A program made the position numbers and the translations under genes. A stretch of DNA of 64,000 bases from Nafulsella turpanensis ZLM-10 (GTDB lineage Bacteria > Bacteroidota > Bacteroidia > Cytophagales > Cyclobacteriaceae), in assembly GCF_000346615.1 (NCBI RefSeq), contig NZ_ANNU01000028.1, forward strand, positions 1 to 64,000, read 5' to 3'. This document shows, piece by piece, positions 43,230-52,221 of this stretch. The notes under the pieces were generated by a model, which ran no database searches, was not told the DNA's origin, and saw only the letters and a list, made by a program, of their open reading frames with translations. How positions within the stretch are numbered: the first letter of the stretch is position 1; every line of letters starts with the position of its first letter.

Positions 43230-44189
43230 CTACTCTACCTTTACGTAAGGTGCAACTTTCCGGACAAATGAAGAATCGAATGTATGAATATTTAACAAAT
43301 CGTTGACGGATTGAAAAGGACCATGCTGCTGCCGGTAAGCATACAGGAGGCGTGCCTGTAGCGGGGAAAAGTAAGGATGGGTCGCTATTTCTTCCTGGCT
43401 GGCTTCATTGATATTGAGCTGCGCAGGACGGAAGTTCTCTTCGATAAAAACATACTGCCTGAGGTCCTGTACCACAGCACTATCGAGCCCCCACACTTCC
43501 GACAGCTGATCGAGGGACACAAAACCTCCCAGCTTTTCACGAAAACGAACAATGCGCGAAGACAGCACCGGCCCAATTCCTTTTAACTGTTGCAGCAAAA
43601 GACTATCGGCCTCGTTCAGATCAAAGGCAGTAAGTTTCTTCTCCTTATACACCGGCCGCGCCTCCTCTCCGGCTGTTTCTGCAGGCTTCTTAGTGGCAGT
43701 AAGGCTTGCCGGAAGGTGAATAAATGGAGCCAGCTTTTGGTAAAGACTGTCGGGCATATCGTAAATAATCATCAGGTCTTCTTTTTTCCTGAATTTTCCT
43801 CCTTTTTCCCTGAAGTTGGCCACGCGGCGGGCCAGCCATGGAGGCATACCCAGCAACTGCAGACTATCGACAGATACCTTGTTCGGGTCGAAAATAAACA
43901 GGCGAGGCAGGCTGGCAGCTTCTTTCTCCTTTTTCCAGTCCTGCCTGCTATCATACCCGGCAAACTGCAAGGGAGCTTCCTGTTCTGCGGCCTCCATCTG
44001 CAGCAGCAGGCTATCGAGGAGCGCCTGGTCCTGCTGAAAGGAGGTATAACCCTCCGCAGGCAGCTGACGATACAGCAGGAAGCCCAGGAAGTAAGCAAAC
44101 AGCAATCCTACCATCAGCAAAAAGCCTTTGGCTTCTGCATTACTGAAGTTGAAGAAGATTTTGGTATACCGAAGCAGCCGCTGAAGCAT
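43230..44189 (-). CDS. Helix-hairpin-helix (ComEA-like) membrane-anchored protein
   Basis: The 319-residue protein has one N-terminal membrane anchor (GFLLMVGLLFAYFLGFLLYR, about 23-42), then two or three helix-hairpin-helix repeats: FDPNKVSVDSLQLLGMPPWL (about 105-124), FDLNEADSLLLQQLKGIGPV (about 190-209) with LSSRIVRFREKLGGF, and LNINEASQEEIATHPYFSPL (about 259-278). These are non-specific DNA-binding folds like those in ComEA, which takes up DNA in competence. Its gene precedes the helicase gene by 124 bases on the same strand. Function is not proven; the fold is clear. Confidence 0.8.
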   Translation of the reverse strand: MLQRLLRYTKIFFNFSNAEAKGFLLMVGLLFAYFLGFLLYRQLPAEGYTSFQQDQALLDSLLLQMEAAEQEAPLQFAGYDSRQDWKKEKEAASLPRLFIFDPNKVSVDSLQLLGMPPWLARRVANFREKGGKFRKKEDLMIIYDMPDSLYQKLAPFIHLPASLTATKKPAETAGEEARPVYKEKKLTAFDLNEADSLLLQQLKGIGPVLSSRIVRFREKLGGFVSLDQLSEVWGLDSAVVQDLRQYVFIEENFRPAQLNINEASQEEIATHPYFSPLQARLLYAYRQQHGPFQSVNDLLNIHTFDSSFVRKVAPYVKVE

Positions 44190-44440
44190 AAGAGATAAAC
44201 CGCTTCTTCATTTAAATGTTCTTTTCGTTAGAAAATTTGGCTGCTATTCTAAAGGCCAGGCTGGTCATGCACGATAAGTACCTGAAAAATAGAGGATTGA
44301 TGAGACTCTTTCCCTGACCAGAGAAATAAACGGCAATTCTTTAAGCCAGCAACTAAACTTGTTATGGAACCCGGCATGAACAATTTGGCTGTAACACGTA
44401 TACATATAGTAACACATTTTTAACCTAAATAAGCTGAACC

Positions 44441-44845
44441 ATGGAAACTTTTGGTGCTATAACAGGGGTCATTCTCACTGCAGTGGCCATTGCTCTTATT
44501 TTTTACTTTGTACTGAAAGTAAAAGGACCCTGGGGAAACTTCTGGACCTTCTTCGTTGTGCTTTTTCTTTCCATTTGGGCCGCCAGCCTGTGGGTGAGCC
44601 CATTCGGGCCGGTTTACTGGGGAATTGCCTGGATACCTTTATTGTTTATTGGCATCATCGTTGCCCTGCTTCTGTCAGCTATGCCTTCCCCGCCAGCAAA
44701 TACCGAAACTTCGGCCAGCGACAATGGAATGGACGAGAATGCCTCCCGAAAAGATTTTGGCATTGGAGTAGCTACCCTTAGTGGTATATTCTGGATGTTT
44801 CTGGTTATTCTTCTAGTGGCTGTGGTAATTGGGTACACCTTTTAA
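44441..44845 (+). CDS. Small four-helix membrane protein of unknown function
   Basis: The 134-residue protein has about four hydrophobic helices: VILTAVAIALIFYFVLKV, FWTFFVVLFLSIWAASLWV, IAWIPLLFIGIIVALLLSAM and GIFWMFLVILLVAVVIGYTF. A hydrophilic loop (SPPANTETSASDNGMDENAS) lies between the last two. No known motif is visible. It is a lone plus-strand gene flanked by minus-strand genes. The upstream 200 bases carry two AATTTGGCTG direct repeats but no clear promoter. Real coding seems likely from its clean membrane pattern and the hairpin after its stop. Confidence 0.7.
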   Translation: METFGAITGVILTAVAIALIFYFVLKVKGPWGNFWTFFVVLFLSIWAASLWVSPFGPVYWGIAWIPLLFIGIIVALLLSAMPSPPANTETSASDNGMDENASRKDFGIGVATLSGIFWMFLVILLVAVVIGYTF

Positions 44846-44883
44846 ACACAAAGCCCCCACATTGTTAGGCAGGGGCTTTGTGT
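44846..44883 (+). terminator. Hairpin after the small membrane-protein gene
   Basis: ACACAAAGCCCC pairs with GGGGCTTTGTGT (12 pairs). There is no T run after it, so it may be a weak terminator or an RNA-stabilising 3' stem. Confidence 0.6.
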
Positions 44884-44939
44884 AATGTCCACCGGAAGAA
44901 CTACACAGGCCTTCATGGATTAGTTTTATCCTTTAGCTC

Positions 44940-45068
44940 CTACTCCTCATCGTAGGAGTTCGGCTCCGGCTTAGGCGGTGTGCGAAGGACCTTCATAAAG
45001 AAGTAAGCTGTAATAATGGTAACTGATACCTGCACCAGCACCATGGTAATAATAGCTGAAGTACTCAT
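44940..45068 (-). CDS. metS: MetS family NSS transporter small subunit (42 aa)
   Basis: This small gene, too short for routine ORF lists, translates to 42 residues: one membrane helix near the N-terminus (MSTSAIITMVLVQVSVTIIT) and a cytoplasmic tail rich in P and E (PPKPEPNSYDEE). It starts three bases after the sodium symporter gene. A ribosome-binding AGGAG is formed by the symporter's last two sense codons and lies eight bases before the ATG. Characterised MetP-MetS pairs use such a micro-subunit as part of methionine/alanine uptake. The position makes the call strong; the substrate in this organism is not known. Confidence 0.85.
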   Translation of the reverse strand: MSTSAIITMVLVQVSVTIITAYFFMKVLRTPPKPEPNSYDEE

Positions 45069-45071
45069 AAT

Positions 45072-46976
45072 TTATCTCCTTTCAGGTTGTTTTTCTCTTC
45101 TTACAGTAGCCACATAAATAATGGCGCAAATAAAGACAAAGAGCAGGGTTAATAATATTTTAGCCAGATCAATGTAAAAGATGGGGTTCGTAAAATCGCC
45201 CAGTGCAATGGTTTCCCTCACCTCCACCTCATCGCCTACACTAACGATAATTTCGTTTTCCGGTTCAAATTTATAGGTCTGCACCACGGTCAGGGAATCG
45301 AAAGTTTCCAGGTTACCCAGCTGGCTGGCTTCCATTACCGGTTCTGCTTCGTTTGTAGCAGTCCGGTGGTAAGGCAGCAATTGTGCTACTGCTACCACTG
45401 TTTCTCCTTCGGGCCCCTCTTCAATGGCTACAATTTCTCCCGGAACCGTTGCCTCGAAGTGGTCGGCAAAGTATTCGCGGTTGGCATCGAAGCCCTGATT
45501 GGTAATTTTACCGATGATGCTGTTATCGTCAAGTTCCCAGTCGCCGGAGAAAGCCCTGCCCCAGTCGCCGTTTACAGGCGTAACAAGACTGCTCAGGAAC
45601 ACCACTAACAATAAAATAGGGGTAACAAATTTAATAAGTGGTTTAAAAATGGCAGGGACTTTAATGTCTGCTCCACGATTAATTTCTTCCCAGCCGTTAT
45701 TAATGCCGAATATATAAGCGAAAATAATACTTTCGGCAAGGGCGAATACTACCAGCGAAACGGTTCCTGCCCAGTAATCATACTCCCACAGTACGCCTTC
45801 ATTATAAAAGTATACCGTTGGAAGACCCATTAGCAATACAAGACCACCGAAAGACCAGGCTGCTTTTTCACGCTTCCAGCCGAACTCATCTTCCATAAAG
45901 CCCATCCATGGGGTACCCATGGCGAGGGAAGAGGTAATACCGGCGAAAAAGAGCAGGCCAAACCAGGCTACCCCTCCAAGCGTTGCAAGGGCCGTACCCC
46001 ACTGGTCGAACAGGAACGGCATGGTCTGGAAAGCCATGGCAAAACCTGCATTTTCCTTTACCCAATCAAGGCCAAGGTACCCTACGGCAATCGGAATAAC
46101 GATGGAAGCACCCAGAACAATTTCCACAAAACCGTTCATCCAGCCGGCAGACATGGAGTTCAGGGCAATATCATCATTCTTACGGATATAAGAGGCGTAG
46201 CATTGTACAGTACCCATACCTACAGAAAGTGTAAAGAAAATCTGGCCGGCCGCAGCCAACCAAACGGTCGGGTCAAGAAGCGAGTCGAACTGAGGTTCCC
46301 ACAGAAAGTTAAGGCCAAGGTAAGAGTTACAGTCGGTACAGCCTTCAGGCGCACCGGCATCGCCAAGGGTAAACCCACGAACGGCCAGGAAAGCGCCGAA
46401 TACAATCAGGAGCGGAACGCCTACTTTAGCTACCTTTTCTACCCCTCCGCTCAGGCCACGGCTCAGAATGTAGGTATTGAGAACAAGACAAAGGATGTAA
46501 AATACCACCGATTCATAAGGTACACCTGTAGTAGCAGAGGTGATGGTAGTATAACGGTCAAAAAAAGCGGCTACCTCGCCCTGCGTTAGGCCGGCAAAGG
46601 TTTGCATGAGAGAGTGGAATACATAGGCCAGCGTCCAGCTCTCAATATAGCAGTAATAAGCGGCCACGGCAATGTTGGTGAAGATACCAAAGGCCCCGAA
46701 ATACTTCCAGAACCTGCGGCGGGTCATCTGGTCGAGGATAAAAGGGGTGGAGTGGTTACCGAAGCGGCCACCGTAGCGCCCCATGGACCATTCTATCCAC
46801 AATAACGGAATACCCATTACCAGGAAACAGATCAGATAAGGGATAATAAAGGCCCCGCCACCATTTTGCACGGCCTGTACCGGAAAACGCAGGAAGTTGC
46901 CAAGCCCGACAGCATTCCCTGCCATGGCTAAAATCAGGCCCACACGGGTTCCCCAGGATTCGTTGTTTGCGCTCAT
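45072..46976 (-). CDS. Sodium-dependent transporter, SNF/NSS family
   Basis: The 634-residue protein has the twelve-helix NSS (LeuT-like) fold: WGTRVGLILAMAGNAVGLGN (7-26) with sodium and substrate-binding residues, FLRFPVQAVQNGGGAFIIPY (about 28-47), and GRYGGRFGNHSTPF. It imports an amino acid (or similar) with Na+. A soluble insertion of about 120 residues sits between the eleventh and twelfth helices (about 480-600), with a beta-rich VPGEIVAIEEGPEGETVVAV; this is longer than in LeuT. The small MetS-like subunit gene follows immediately. The C-terminus ends EKQPERR. Confidence 0.93.
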   Translation of the reverse strand: MSANNESWGTRVGLILAMAGNAVGLGNFLRFPVQAVQNGGGAFIIPYLICFLVMGIPLLWIEWSMGRYGGRFGNHSTPFILDQMTRRRFWKYFGAFGIFTNIAVAAYYCYIESWTLAYVFHSLMQTFAGLTQGEVAAFFDRYTTITSATTGVPYESVVFYILCLVLNTYILSRGLSGGVEKVAKVGVPLLIVFGAFLAVRGFTLGDAGAPEGCTDCNSYLGLNFLWEPQFDSLLDPTVWLAAAGQIFFTLSVGMGTVQCYASYIRKNDDIALNSMSAGWMNGFVEIVLGASIVIPIAVGYLGLDWVKENAGFAMAFQTMPFLFDQWGTALATLGGVAWFGLLFFAGITSSLAMGTPWMGFMEDEFGWKREKAAWSFGGLVLLMGLPTVYFYNEGVLWEYDYWAGTVSLVVFALAESIIFAYIFGINNGWEEINRGADIKVPAIFKPLIKFVTPILLLVVFLSSLVTPVNGDWGRAFSGDWELDDNSIIGKITNQGFDANREYFADHFEATVPGEIVAIEEGPEGETVVAVAQLLPYHRTATNEAEPVMEASQLGNLETFDSLTVVQTYKFEPENEIIVSVGDEVEVRETIALGDFTNPIFYIDLAKILLTLLFVFICAIIYVATVRREKQPERR

Positions 46977-47249
46977 TTACGTAAAATAATAACTTGAATG
47001 ATTAAGGTATAGGAGCAGTATTAAGTGCTCCATTTTCCTGCACTGTAAAATACAGGAAAGAGAATCCCGAAAATAGATGCAATTCTTTTGTAAAACAAAG
47101 AATCTTTTACAAATAGTATCGGCAACAAAAGCCTCTTTTAAAGCAGGTAGCCCTATACTTTGCCGGAAAAGCTGACGAACATCTGCTTTTTTCCTGCGCA
47201 ATTTTTATAAATACTGATGAAGGTCATTTTTTACCCTCCTTCCCTGCTG

Positions 47250-47257
47250 TACTTTTG
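47250..47257 (+). promoter_or_regulatory. Candidate -7 promoter element upstream of hemA (distal)
   Basis: TACTTTTG matches TAnnTTTG and is followed by CAG, a frequent form in this phylum; about 200 bases before the hemA ATG. The -33 side is only T-rich. Confidence 0.45.
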
Positions 47258-47429
47258 CAGTAAGGAAACTGGAAACAGAGCGCGGAAAGCTGCCTCCTGT
47301 GCGGAAGACAGCAGAACTAAGCACTTTATCTTGATGTTAGGACACTGAAACTGGAGATAAAATTATTTAAAACTGTTCTAAATAAGGACTTGAGTTTAAC
47401 AGGCAGTTTACTTTCAGCGCATTATCACT

Positions 47430-47437
47430 TAATTTTG
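47430..47437 (+). promoter_or_regulatory. Candidate -7 promoter element upstream of hemA (proximal)
   Basis: TAATTTTG, 19 bases before the hemA ATG, giving a very short leader. No -33 TTTG is seen at standard spacing. Confidence 0.45.
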
Positions 47438-47455
47438 TCAGCGAATTTATAAGGC

Positions 47456-48733
47456 ATGCAAAACCATTTTAAAGCAGTTAGTTTATCTTACAAAAAAGCC
47501 CCGCTTGAAATACGGGAGCTTGTTTCGTTGAGTGAAGAGGCCTGCAAGGGTTTATTGCACCTGCTGTCTGATTACACCATGGCAACAGATGTACTGGTAC
47601 TTTCTACCTGCAATCGTACGGAGGTATACTACAGTTCCGAGGAAGATCTAAGCAGCGACATTATTAAACTGCTCGGAATTCAGAAGAACATTGCAAATGT
47701 TGCAGACTATTCTGCTTACTTTAACCTGCTTACTCAGCCGGAGGAGGCCATCAGCCACCTCTTCCATGTAGCCATGGGCCTGGACGCACAGGTAGTAGGC
47801 GATATGCAGATTGCCAACCAGGTAAAAAGAGCTTATCAATGGTCGGCCGATGAAAATATGGCTGGTCCGTTCCTGCACCGCCTCATGCACACCATTTTCT
47901 TTACGAATAAGAAAGTGGTACAGCAAACTACTTTCCGCGATGGAGCCGCTTCTGTATCATATGCAGCGGTGGAACTCATTAATGAACTTACGGCCGATAT
48001 AGTTGAGCCGAGGGTGCTGGTAATTGGCCTGGGCGAAATAGGAACCGACGTTTGCCGCAACCTTGCCAAATTCGAAAGAGGCAGCGTACGCATCACTAAC
48101 CGCAGTATGGAAAAAGCCGAAGAGCTGGCCCATGAATGCGGCCTCCAAACAACTCCTTTCAGCGAGGTTGGTTCTGCTATTGCCGAAGCCGATGTAGTGC
48201 TGTGTTCCATAGCTGCCGATCAGCCTTTTATTACCAAGGCCCTTATTGAAGAGCAGGAAATTCTGAGCCACAAATTCCTGATTGACCTGTCTGTACCCCG
48301 CAGCATAGAAGCTTCCACAGAAGATATTCCGGGTGTACTGCTTTACAATGTAGATGAGATTGAAAGTAAGGCCTCTGCAGCTCTGGAAAAACGCAAGGCA
48401 GCCATTCCACAGGTAAAAGAGATAATTGCCGAATCCATCGAAGAATTCAACGACTGGAGTAAAGAAATGATGGTTTCCCCGACCATCCATAAGTTGAAGA
48501 ATGCGCTGGAACAGATTCGACAGGAGGAAATGACCCGCTATCTCAAAAATCTTAACAGCAAGGAAGCCAAAGCAGTGGAAATGGTTAGCAGGAGCATGAT
48601 GCAGAAGATTATGAAGCTGCCCGTTCTACAGCTGAAAGCAGCCTGTAAGCGCGGCGAAGCCGAAACCCTCATTGATGTGTTAAACGACCTGTTTAACCTT
48701 GAGAATCAAAACCATCCCTCCGAAAAGGAATAA
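47456..48733 (+). CDS. hemA: Glutamyl-tRNA reductase
   Basis: The 425-residue NADPH-dependent enzyme makes glutamate-1-semialdehyde from Glu-tRNA, the first step of C5 haem synthesis. Seen: catalytic cysteine C52 in LVLSTCNRTEVYY, the HLFHVAMGLDAQVVGDMQI block (about 101-119), the NADPH-binding RVLVIGLGEIGTDVCRNLA (about 185-203), and the C-terminal dimerisation helix (about 330-425). Length is normal. No hemL or other haem gene lies nearby in the window. A terminator follows. Assignment is very secure. Confidence 0.96.
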   Translation: MQNHFKAVSLSYKKAPLEIRELVSLSEEACKGLLHLLSDYTMATDVLVLSTCNRTEVYYSSEEDLSSDIIKLLGIQKNIANVADYSAYFNLLTQPEEAISHLFHVAMGLDAQVVGDMQIANQVKRAYQWSADENMAGPFLHRLMHTIFFTNKKVVQQTTFRDGAASVSYAAVELINELTADIVEPRVLVIGLGEIGTDVCRNLAKFERGSVRITNRSMEKAEELAHECGLQTTPFSEVGSAIAEADVVLCSIAADQPFITKALIEEQEILSHKFLIDLSVPRSIEASTEDIPGVLLYNVDEIESKASAALEKRKAAIPQVKEIIAESIEEFNDWSKEMMVSPTIHKLKNALEQIRQEEMTRYLKNLNSKEAKAVEMVSRSMMQKIMKLPVLQLKAACKRGEAETLIDVLNDLFNLENQNHPSEKE

Positions 48734-48744
48734 AAAAAGATAGA

Positions 48745-48780
48745 GGCAGATTATTAATTCTAAATAATCTGCCTTAATTT
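48745..48780 (+). terminator. Rho-independent terminator after hemA
   Basis: GGCAGATTATT pairs with AATAATCTGCC (11 pairs) around AATTCTA, followed by a T-rich stretch. Confidence 0.85.
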
Positions 48781-48862
48781 TATAAGCTCTTTCAATCTTC
48801 ATTTCAGCCGCAGCTATCTGTTGTGGTCGAAATCCGTCCAGCTGCATCTAATCTTTATTTTC

Positions 48863-50956
48863 ATGCAAAAACGAGTACTACAGGGCTTCCTTTTCATTAT
48901 ACTCCCCTTCTTCAGCAGCTCCCTTTTCGCTACTGAGCCTGCTTACGAAGTAATTCCCGACCTGCTATATCAGCTTGAGCGTAAAATTTTAATAAAGCGA
49001 GAAGGAAGCAAGTACGGATTAGTTAACCAGAAGGGCAAAGAACTGATCCCGGCCAAGTACGACAGCCTGTTATATACAGAGCTGCAGGACCAGTACATCG
49101 CTTACCTCGACAGACAGGAGCACCAGAAAGTGGCTGGTGTTATTTCGGAGCGCGATAAAAAAATCATTCCTATTGATTATAACCATATTGTTCCGGTAGC
49201 CCTTACACTTTATTCGGTAGAAAACTTTAGCGGTACCGCAGCCCTCTTTGACAGCGATGGCAAACAAAAGACGGACTTTAAGTTTGCGGCAATTACGGCC
49301 TTTAAAGGAGAGCTGGCTCGCTTTTACCAGAATGGAAAAGCGGGTGTTATCAACAAAAAAGGGGAAATATTGCTCGATGCCCGTTATAAAGATGTTATTA
49401 TCCGCAGCGACAGCACAGTAGATGCCGTTCATTTACGGAACTGGAAAATTCTTGACGGGCAAAACAAGCTCCTTAATGAGCTTCAGTTCGACAGCATCCG
49501 CCCCCTGGGAAAAGACCGCTGGGCCACCAGCATAAACTTTTATAATGCCGCCGGCCAGCCAACCCTCATGACCGCCCTTACGAATAGCAAGTGGGAACAG
49601 CTTATCGGCTACCGCCCCATGTTTATTTACCCCTTTGACGACAGCCGGGAAAAGCAGGTGGCAAAAATTGAAGAAAAAGGTCGCTTTGGAGTTATAAATG
49701 CGGCGGGCGAATATCTTTTGCCGGCAGAGTTCGACTCCATTGCACTCACCAACCGGGCAATAGTAGCAGGGCTTCGGGTAAACAGGGAGTGGTACTGGCA
49801 TGTGTTTGATTTTAATGGAAAGAAAGTTAGCAGAGAAACCTACCGGGCCGTTGTTCCGCAAAAAGATGACCTGATGCCGGTAAAGCTAAACGACCGCTGG
49901 GGCTATATCGACCAGCAGGGAAAAGAAGTATTAATTTGCCGCTACGACAGTACTAATGCCTTCGAAGGGGCATATGCCCGCGTCCGCTACAGCGGAAGCA
50001 TGGGAATCATAAACCGTGAAGGCCTGTGGCAGGTACGTCCGATGGCTGAGCATATCAGCATGGCAACACCCACACGCTTTGTGGCACGAACACCCAATGC
50101 CTACCTCCTGCTCAATGAAGAGGGAAAAGAACTCCTCCGTACTCCCCATGCGCTAAAGCCTGTAGAGGGAGGCTTACTGGAAATTAACGAACAACTCCAG
50201 TATGGTTTGTTCGACCTCAATGGAAAACGCCTGACACCCACTACCTATGAGTGGATTTCGGAACTACAGGAAGGGGACATCTTCCTGGCCAGGAAAAATG
50301 GCAGGAAAGGTATTCTGAGCAGGGACGGCAAGAGCTTCATTCCGGAGTCGGCCGATACTTTTGACCAGCTCTTCGACATGAGCGAGGGCTTTCTGGCGGT
50401 TGAAATCGGAGGGCAGCAGGGCTTTGTCGATACACAGGGCCGCTTACGCATCAGCAACCGCTATGATAGTGTTAGCTTGTTCTCTGCCGGCTTTGCTGCA
50501 ATCAAGCTCATGGGCCAGTGGGGCTATATTGATAAGATGGAGCGCCTGAGGGTTCAGCCTCTTTACGAAGCGGCAGGTCCTTTTGAAGAAGGAATGGCCA
50601 TTATTCGCAAAAATGGCGCCTATGGGGTTATCAATGAAAATGGAAAAGTTATTATCCGGCCGGAATACGAAAAGATTCAGTCACTACAAAGCGGACGTTT
50701 CCTGATTGTAAAAGATGGACAGATGGGAATTACCGACAAAAATGCCCGCTCCCTCTTATCAGCAAAATACGACCATATCGAGGACCTGAAGAACGGCTAT
50801 TTCCTGGTGGAGCGGAATGGCAGGAAAGGTCTAGTCAACTATGAGGGCATCAGTACTATTCCGCTGATGTACGACATCCTGCTGTGGGATGAACTGAACC
50901 AGCTGTACCTGGCATCCGCTGAGGGAGAAAAGATTGAGCGGAAGGTTATTCGCTAA
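48863..50956 (+). CDS. Secreted WG-repeat protein
   Basis: About 697 residues from ATG 48863, where MQKRVLQGFLFIILPFFSSS gives a signal peptide; the longer frame before it is unlikely. It is built from at least eleven WG-type repeats, such as KYGLVNQKGKELIPAKYDSL, RFGVINAAGEYLLPAEFDSI, RWGYIDQQGKEVLICRYDST and AYGVINENGKVIIRPEYEKI. WG repeats form beta-rich solenoids or propellers, probably for binding in the envelope; the ligand is unknown. No catalytic motif is seen. It follows the hemA terminator as a single gene. Confidence 0.88.
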   Translation: MQKRVLQGFLFIILPFFSSSLFATEPAYEVIPDLLYQLERKILIKREGSKYGLVNQKGKELIPAKYDSLLYTELQDQYIAYLDRQEHQKVAGVISERDKKIIPIDYNHIVPVALTLYSVENFSGTAALFDSDGKQKTDFKFAAITAFKGELARFYQNGKAGVINKKGEILLDARYKDVIIRSDSTVDAVHLRNWKILDGQNKLLNELQFDSIRPLGKDRWATSINFYNAAGQPTLMTALTNSKWEQLIGYRPMFIYPFDDSREKQVAKIEEKGRFGVINAAGEYLLPAEFDSIALTNRAIVAGLRVNREWYWHVFDFNGKKVSRETYRAVVPQKDDLMPVKLNDRWGYIDQQGKEVLICRYDSTNAFEGAYARVRYSGSMGIINREGLWQVRPMAEHISMATPTRFVARTPNAYLLLNEEGKELLRTPHALKPVEGGLLEINEQLQYGLFDLNGKRLTPTTYEWISELQEGDIFLARKNGRKGILSRDGKSFIPESADTFDQLFDMSEGFLAVEIGGQQGFVDTQGRLRISNRYDSVSLFSAGFAAIKLMGQWGYIDKMERLRVQPLYEAAGPFEEGMAIIRKNGAYGVINENGKVIIRPEYEKIQSLQSGRFLIVKDGQMGITDKNARSLLSAKYDHIEDLKNGYFLVERNGRKGLVNYEGISTIPLMYDILLWDELNQLYLASAEGEKIERKVIR

Positions 50957-51052
50957 AAAGATTTTCTTTGCATTAATCAGTGTTCTGCAAAACCTGGCAG
51001 TTTACCCTCTCCTCTATAGTGAAGAGAGCAAAAGTTACCCCCTTCTGGAGTG

Positions 51053-51094
51053 GCGGCTGTAAATTTATCCGGAACTGAATTTACAGCCGCTTTT
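51053..51094 (+). terminator. Terminator hairpin after the WG-repeat gene
   Basis: GCGGCTGTAAATT pairs with AATTTACAGCCGC (13 pairs), loop of 12 bases, then TTTT. Confidence 0.85.
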
Positions 51095-51146
51095 ATCAAT
51101 ACTTCCACAATCACCCCAGCTATTCTCACCTCTTGTGTTGACAACA

Positions 51147-51186
51147 ATTCCTGTACAAATGCTCTTGCCGGCATTTGTACAGGAAT
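51147..51186. repeat. Perfect 16-pair inverted repeat next to the flotillin gene's stop
   Basis: ATTCCTGTACAAATGC and GCATTTGTACAGGAAT flank an eight-base loop TCTTGCCG. It lies five bases from the minus-strand floA stop and probably serves as its 3' hairpin, although no clear T run follows on that strand. Confidence 0.75.
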
Positions 51187-51191
51187 GTCCT

Positions 51192-52217
51192 TTATCTATT
51201 CTCCCCCTCCTGGTTACCGCCTCTTAGTTTATTTTGTTTGGCATTGCTGCTGCCTTCGTCATTGCCGCTGATGCTTTCGCGCATATCAGTATCGGCCTGG
51301 ATGTTCTGCATTTTGTAGTAGTCCATAATGCCGAGATTGCCGGAACGGAAAGCATCGGCCATGGCTTTTGGAATTTCGGCTTCGGCCAGAATTACCTTGG
51401 CACGGGCTTCCTGCGATTTAGCGCGCATTTCCTGCTCTTCTGCTACGGCCATGGCACGTCTTTCTTCCGCCTTGGCTTCGGCAACTTTTAAATCGGCATT
51501 CGCCTGGTCAATCTGCAGCTTCGCACCAATATTGGCTCCCACATCCACATCGGCTATGTCGATAGAGAGGATTTCGAAAGCCGTTCCGGCATCGAGACCA
51601 CGCTGCAGCACCAGTTTACTTATTTTATCAGGATTTTCCAGCACGGCTTTATGAGTAGCGGCAGAACCAATAGAGGTAACAATACCTTCCCCTACACGGG
51701 CGAGAATGGTATCTTCTCCGGCACCACCTACCAGCTGCTGAATGTTGGCCCGAACCGTTACCCGCGCCTTAGCCACCAGCTGAATTCCATCGGCCGCTAC
51801 CGCAGCCACGGAAGGGGTGTTAATTACCTTCGGGTTCACGGAAATCTGAACGGCCTCAAATACATCGCGGCCGGCCAAATCAATAGCTGTTGCCTGTTTA
51901 AAAGTCAGGTTGATATTTGCTTTATCAGCTGAAATAAGTGCCCTGATAACAGAAGGCACGTGGCCGCCGGCAAGGTAGTGTGTTTCCAGGGAGCTGGAGG
52001 TAATATCGCTCAAGCCGGCTTTATGAGCAGTAATCAGCGAATCAACAATTACACGCGGCGGCACTTTTCGGATCCGCATAAAAACCAGCTCAAAGAGGTT
52101 AATTTTTACACCCGAGAAGCGGGCCGTAATCCAGAGATTGATCGGCACGAAATAAAAGAAAATAAAGATGCCAACAACAACGGCGACAATGATGAGTATT
52201 AAAGATAATCCTTCCAT
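51192..52217 (-). CDS. floA: Flotillin-like protein FloA
   Basis: The 341-residue protein has an N-terminal membrane hairpin/anchor ([20 protein letters not shown], about 4-23), then the conserved FloA/UPF0365 region ([20 protein letters not shown], about 48-67; [13 protein letters not shown] before it), the SPFH-like core and an alanine/glutamate-rich coiled coil ([20 protein letters not shown], about 248-267). Such proteins assemble in membrane microdomains. The NfeD-like gene lies directly upstream, four bases apart, the standard pairing for this family. Assignment is secure; cellular effect here is not known. Confidence 0.93.
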   Translation of the reverse strand: MEGLSLILIIVAVVVGIFIFFYFVPINLWITARFSGVKINLFELVFMRIRKVPPRVIVDSLITAHKAGLSDITSSSLETHYLAGGHVPSVIRALISADKANINLTFKQATAIDLAGRDVFEAVQISVNPKVINTPSVAAVAADGIQLVAKARVTVRANIQQLVGGAGEDTILARVGEGIVTSIGSAATHKAVLENPDKISKLVLQRGLDAGTAFEILSIDIADVDVGANIGAKLQIDQANADLKVAEAKAEERRAMAVAEEQEMRAKSQEARAKVILAEAEIPKAMADAFRSGNLGIMDYYKMQNIQADTDMRESISGNDEGSSNAKQNKLRGGNQEGENR

Positions 52218-52221
52218 TAAT

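Larger units (their letters stand above)
46977..47455. other. Divergent intergenic region between the symporter and hemA
   Basis: A 479-base space. It holds imperfect palindromes next to the symporter side (47034-47059, TTTCCTG/CAGGAAA with an overlapping CTGTA/TACAG; 47082-47103, ATTCTTTTGT/ACAAAGAAT) and two plus-strand -7 candidates toward hemA. No riboswitch or RNA gene was recognised. Confidence 0.5.

Noticed and set aside
46977-47201. Minus-strand 74-codon open frame upstream of the symporter
   Set aside because: It ends exactly at the symporter start with no protein pattern and lies in an AT-rich region with palindromes.
46977-47250. SAM or amino-acid riboswitch before the symporter
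   Set aside because: I looked for conserved riboswitch stems because of the MetS pairing, but only found short imperfect palindromes without a recognisable aptamer.
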